A stretch of DNA of 33,648 nt from Anaerophaga thermohalophila str. Valhall (GTDB lineage: Bacteria; Bacteroidota; Bacteroidia; Bacteroidales; Marinilabiliaceae), in NCBI RefSeq assembly GCF_000250735.1, contig NZ_AHZV01000323.1, positions 1 to 33,648 of the forward strand, read 5' to 3'. Positions 30,553-33,648 of the stretch are shown piece after piece. Within the stretch, counting starts at the first letter, position 1; every line of letters starts with the position of its first letter. The notes beneath the pieces are model-generated. The model ran no database searches. It saw only the letters and a program-made list of their open reading frames with translations, and was not told where the DNA came from. The translations under genes and the position numbers were made by a program.

Positions 30553-32085
30553 ATGCAACAATTCAATTTTAAAGCGTTACACAATGGATCAGATATTCGT
30601 GGCATTGCCCGCAAAGGACTGCAAGGAGAACAGGTGAATTTTGGTCCTGAAGTAGTAGAAAAACTCGGGCGTGCTTTCGTTATTTGGTTGCAAACATATT
30701 TTTCAGGGAAAGACAAGCTGAGAATTTCGGTGGGTCGAGATTGCAGGCATAGCGGAGCAGAGTTGTCGGAGGCGCTTTGCAACGGGTTGACAATGGCTGG
30801 TGCCGATGTTGTGGATTTCGGACTTGCATCCACCCCTGCAATGTTTATGTCGACACAGCTTGGCGAAAACCCCGTCGATGCCGGAATAATGATTACCGGG
30901 AGTCATGCTCCCCAGAACCGTAACGGTCTGAAATTTTTTACTTCCGAAGGCGGACTTGATAAGGATGATATCACCGAAATTTTGGATTTAGCCGAAAATA
31001 ATCCTCATAAAGTCAGGCGCAAAGGGAGTATCATCCGCCAGGATTTTATGAAGACTTATTCGCAGTATCTTTCCGAAGTTGTTAAAAAGGGGGTTAAACA
31101 TGCAGAAGTTCACGACAAACCTCTCAAAGGATTGAAAATCGTTGTTGATGCAGGTAACGGATGTGGTGGGTTTTTTGCTACCGAAGTACTTCAACCCCTG
31201 GGAGCTGATGTTTCTGAATCCCAGTTTCTCGAACCGGACGGTAATTTCCCCAATCATGCCTCTGATCCGGAAGATACAACAGCCATTGTTTCTCTTTCGA
31301 ACAAGGTCAAAGAATCAAAAGCCGATTTGGGTGTTATTTTCGATACTGATGTCGACCGCACAGGCTTTGTTGATGATACCGGTAAGCCCGTCAACCGTAA
31401 TTCATTGATCGCCCTGATGTCAGCCATTGTTTTAAAGGAGCATCCCGGAAGTACCATAGTTACAGATTCGATAACGTCAGACGGATTATCCTGGTTTATC
31501 AATGAACATCTGGGTGGTAAACACCATCGGTATCAACGGGGCTATAAAAATGTCATAAATGAAGCAGTACGGTTAAACGGGATTGGGCAGGAGACCTGGC
31601 TTGCCATAGAGACATCCGGCCATGCCGCTTTTAAAGAGAATTATTTTCTTGATGATGGTGCTTATACGGCAACAAAAATGATTATAACCCTTGCCAATTT
31701 ACGTTCGCAGGGTAAGCGGCTGAATGAGTTGATAAAAGATTTGCCTGATCCTGTTGATAGCTGCGAGGTTCGTTTGAAGATAAATTTTCCCGATTATATT
31801 CAGGCCGGTTCCGATATTATTTCTGAAGTAGGCATTATGGCAGGAAATAAGAGTAATTGGGATTTGCTTCCCGAAAATTATGAAGGTGTTCGTGTTAAGT
31901 GCTCAGGGCCCGGACAGGATGGATGGTTCTTGCTGCGTTTGTCCCTACACGACCCGGTTTTGGCACTCAATATTGAATCGAATGAGAGCGGTGGTGTTCA
32001 GAAGATTGCAGAAGAGCTCTACGACTTTTTCGGAAGATTTGAAAACCTTGATTTGTCTGCTTTTAAAAGATTTGGATTGTTATGA
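30553..32085 (+). CDS. Phosphomannomutase/phosphoglucomutase family protein
   Basis: This 510-residue alpha-D-phosphohexomutase interconverts hexose 1- and 6-phosphates. It has VGRDCRHSG (60-68), the phosphoserine loop ITGSHAPQNRNGLK with Ser117, the metal loop DTDVDR (264-269), the sugar-binding ETSGHAAF (353-360), and a C-terminal phosphate-binding GPGQDGWFLLRLS. The Ser-His-Ala-Pro loop (usually SHNP) is a small variation. Specificity between mannose and glucose cannot be decided. It starts 5 bp after the isomerase gene and overlaps the next gene by 4 bp. Confidence 0.9.
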   Translation: MQQFNFKALHNGSDIRGIARKGLQGEQVNFGPEVVEKLGRAFVIWLQTYFSGKDKLRISVGRDCRHSGAELSEALCNGLTMAGADVVDFGLASTPAMFMSTQLGENPVDAGIMITGSHAPQNRNGLKFFTSEGGLDKDDITEILDLAENNPHKVRRKGSIIRQDFMKTYSQYLSEVVKKGVKHAEVHDKPLKGLKIVVDAGNGCGGFFATEVLQPLGADVSESQFLEPDGNFPNHASDPEDTTAIVSLSNKVKESKADLGVIFDTDVDRTGFVDDTGKPVNRNSLIALMSAIVLKEHPGSTIVTDSITSDGLSWFINEHLGGKHHRYQRGYKNVINEAVRLNGIGQETWLAIETSGHAAFKENYFLDDGAYTATKMIITLANLRSQGKRLNELIKDLPDPVDSCEVRLKINFPDYIQAGSDIISEVGIMAGNKSNWDLLPENYEGVRVKCSGPGQDGWFLLRLSLHDPVLALNIESNESGGVQKIAEELYDFFGRFENLDLSAFKRFGLL

Positions 32086-32624
32086 GAATATTAAAAGAAC
32101 ATGCTTTGGCAATGGTTGTGGATGTTCAGGAAAAATTGTTTCCGCATATTCATGATTTTCAGCAATTGGAACAGAACATCTCGATATTGGTGAATGGCTT
32201 CAAGTTGCTGAATGTTCCGGTCATCGTTACCGAACAATATAAAAAGGGACTGGGAGAAACCATCCCCTCGCTGGCCAGGCTTGTAAAAGATTATCCGCAC
32301 AGCGAAAAAACATCTTTCAGTTGTTGTGACGATCCCGGAATTATGGAGAAGATTGAAATCTCCTCAAAGCGGGACATCATCCTTGCCGGTATCGAAGCGC
32401 ATATTTGCCTGCTTCAAACAGCACTCGATCTGAAAGAAAGGGGCTTTCGCCCTGTAGTGGTAGAGGATTGCGTAGCTTCCCGCAACCCCGGGAACAAGCG
32501 CATTGCCATAACCCGCCTTGTTCAGGAAGGCGTATTAGTGACGAGTTACGAATCAATCCTTTTTGAACTTTGCCGTTATTCCGGCTCTGAACAGTTTAAA
32601 GCTATTTCTAAACTGGTAAAATAA
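32082..32624 (+). CDS. Isochorismatase-like cysteine hydrolase
   Basis: This 180-residue protein of the isochorismatase-like hydrolase superfamily has the catalytic triad visible as Asp14 (VVDVQEKL), Lys76 (SEKTSFSC) and Cys109 (AGIEAHICLLQT). The superfamily includes nicotinamidases, carbamoylases and many uncharacterised enzymes. The YcaC-like general shape does not point to one substrate. The start overlaps the phosphohexomutase stop by 4 bp, and the kinase gene follows after 5 bp, so it may act on a metabolite of the same pathway, which is inference only. Confidence 0.88.
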   Translation: MRILKEHALAMVVDVQEKLFPHIHDFQQLEQNISILVNGFKLLNVPVIVTEQYKKGLGETIPSLARLVKDYPHSEKTSFSCCDDPGIMEKIEISSKRDIILAGIEAHICLLQTALDLKERGFRPVVVEDCVASRNPGNKRIAITRLVQEGVLVTSYESILFELCRYSGSEQFKAISKLVK

Positions 32625-32629
32625 AGAAG

Positions 32630-33529
32630 ATGTCGCGCATTTTTGGGTTAGGAGAGACGGTTTTAGATGTGGTGTTTAAGGATGGTAAGCCTGTCTCAAG
32701 TCAGCCTGGCGGAACGGCTTTTAACGCATTGGTGTCATTGGCACGTGCAGGGCACAAGGTAGAGCTGATCAGTGAAATCGGGAACGATCAGGTAGGCAAC
32801 AGCATGGTCTCCTTTTTGAAGAAGAACCGGGTTGGAATCAATTGGTTACACCGTTTCTCCACAGGGAAAACACCTGTTGCCCTTGCTTTTCTAGACAAAG
32901 AAAATAATGCCTCGTATCAGGTATACAAGGATTTTCCCGAAGTAAGATTCCAGATTGAGATGCCTGAGTTCAGGAGAGGAGATATTTTACTTTTCGGTTC
33001 TTTTTTTGCCGTAAACCCTGTATTGCGTCCACAGGTGTTGTCTCTGCTTAAAAAAGCACGCTCCCGGGGAGCATTCTTGATTTATGATCCAAATTTCAGA
33101 AAAAATCATCTGGATGGCATTAAAATATACCGCCCTATTATAGAGGAGAATTTTGCATTGGCCCATCTGGTCAGGGGAAGTGATGAAGATTTTCAGACCA
33201 TTTACAAAGATATCAGCATTAATGACGCTCTGAAAAAGGTCTGTTTGAATGGGGCTCATGCCATAGTTACTGCAAATGCTGAAGGCGTCCATGCATTGAT
33301 AAACGGTGAACGGTTATATGTGGAATCGGATAAAATTGACCCCGTCAGTACCATTGGAGCCGGAGATAACTTTAATGCCGGGCTTGCATACGGTTTGGCT
33401 TCCGGGCAGAAACCAATTTCAGATATAAACTTCTGGAAAGAAATAATAAAAAGGGCCATTGACTTTTCCACTGATGTTTGTCTTTCGTTCGACAATTATA
33501 TCTCACATCAATTTGCATCTACTTTGTGA
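32630..33529 (+). CDS. PfkB-family carbohydrate kinase
   Basis: This 299-residue ribokinase/fructokinase-like kinase phosphorylates a sugar with ATP. It begins with GLGETVLDVVF, has the PfkB N-terminal signature with GGTAFNALVSLARAG (28-42) and GNDQVG (51-56). The C-terminal signature VSTIGAGDNFNAG (239-251) contains the catalytic Asp246 in the GAGD anion hole. Fructose is the commonest substrate for close relatives, but it cannot be assigned here. It is the last gene of the operon that starts at 29906. A family A repeat begins 42 bp after its stop. Confidence 0.9.
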   Translation: MSRIFGLGETVLDVVFKDGKPVSSQPGGTAFNALVSLARAGHKVELISEIGNDQVGNSMVSFLKKNRVGINWLHRFSTGKTPVALAFLDKENNASYQVYKDFPEVRFQIEMPEFRRGDILLFGSFFAVNPVLRPQVLSLLKKARSRGAFLIYDPNFRKNHLDGIKIYRPIIEENFALAHLVRGSDEDFQTIYKDISINDALKKVCLNGAHAIVTANAEGVHALINGERLYVESDKIDPVSTIGAGDNFNAGLAYGLASGQKPISDINFWKEIIKRAIDFSTDVCLSFDNYISHQFASTL

Positions 33530-33570
33530 AAATACTCCTTCAAACTTTTGTTATAAAATGCAGGTCAATT

Positions 33571-33648
33571 AGTGCTTGTCCATAAACTCGCAAAAAAAAT
33601 TCACAATATGTGTGTCTGTTCAGAAAGTGTCATTTACAAGGCTTAGCG
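33571..33648 (+). mobile_element. Palindromic MITE-like element, family A, copy A6 (cut by window end)
   Basis: It begins AGTGCTTGTCCATAAACTCG as in A2, runs through the internal GTGTCTGTTCAGAAAGTGTC arm, and reaches AAGGCTT before the window ends. The last four bases (AGCG) depart from the family sequence (GCGA), possibly an assembly edge effect. It follows the PfkB-type gene. Confidence 0.82.

Noticed and set aside
1-33648. tRNA or rRNA genes
   Set aside because: No cloverleaf with the conserved GGTTCGA-type T arm and no rRNA-like stretch was seen in the intergenic regions.

Overview
The window looks like a chromosomal segment of a Bacteroidota bacterium, probably order Bacteroidales or Marinilabiliales. 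The signs are several promoters of the Bacteroidota type (TTTG, about 19-20 nt, then TAnnTTTG, often followed by CA just before the start codon), A-rich leaders in place of Shine-Dalgarno sites, and family versions typical of the phylum: a DAHP synthase/chorismate mutase fusion, a 5'-nucleotidase split into two genes, and the YedF/DUF3343/SelD selenium cluster. Most genes are housekeeping, but the intergenic regions are unusually rich in palindromic repeats.

Layout. 1-7.1 kb: mnmA and a YfcE-like phosphodiesterase, a 2-Cys peroxiredoxin, then overlapping pabB-tilS on the plus strand. 6.0-11.6 kb, minus strand: one aromatic amino acid operon in transcript order pheA, aminotransferase, DAHP synthase/chorismate mutase, tyrA and a second mnmA-like gene. 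In front of pheA lies a complete attenuator: a phenylalanine-packed 24-residue leader peptide, an antiterminator segment and an intrinsic terminator, all behind a good promoter. 11.7-16.0 kb, minus: a Uup-like ABC-F ATPase, a YghZ-like aldo/keto reductase and a secreted M64 metallopeptidase. 16.8-18.8 kb, plus: a YbdG-type mechanosensitive channel whose start is cut off by a 66-bp insertion, and an Lrp/AsnC regulator. 18.9-25 kb, minus: the two halves of a 5'-nucleotidase, an unrecognised gene, yaaA, and an rlmD gene broken by a one-base frameshift in an A7 tract. 25.3-29.9 kb, plus: a selenium operon (a QueF-like protein without its catalytic cysteine, selU, yedF, a class V aminotransferase/cysteine desulfurase, a DUF3343 protein, selD). 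29.9-33.5 kb, plus: a tight sugar-metabolism operon (SIS isomerase, phosphohexomutase, isochorismatase-like hydrolase, PfkB kinase).

How parts fit together. MnmA makes 2-thiouridine at the tRNA wobble position. SelU replaces that sulfur with selenium, using selenophosphate made by SelD, and YedF, the desulfurase-like protein and DUF3343 plausibly deliver selenium. TilS and the second MnmA-like protein add to a tRNA-modification theme. The aromatic operon is self-contained from DAHP to Phe/Tyr apart from the common shikimate steps, and the attenuator should make it respond to charged tRNA-Phe.

Repeats. Three sequence-unrelated families of non-coding elements, each an imperfect palindrome over its whole length, lie between genes: family A (about 165 bp, six sites, AGTG...CACT ends, 4-bp target duplications), family B (about 180 bp, three copies, TTAACCTGC ends) and family C (about 145 bp, four sites, TGAG...CTCA ends). 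Several abut or overlap stop codons, and the window begins and ends inside family A.
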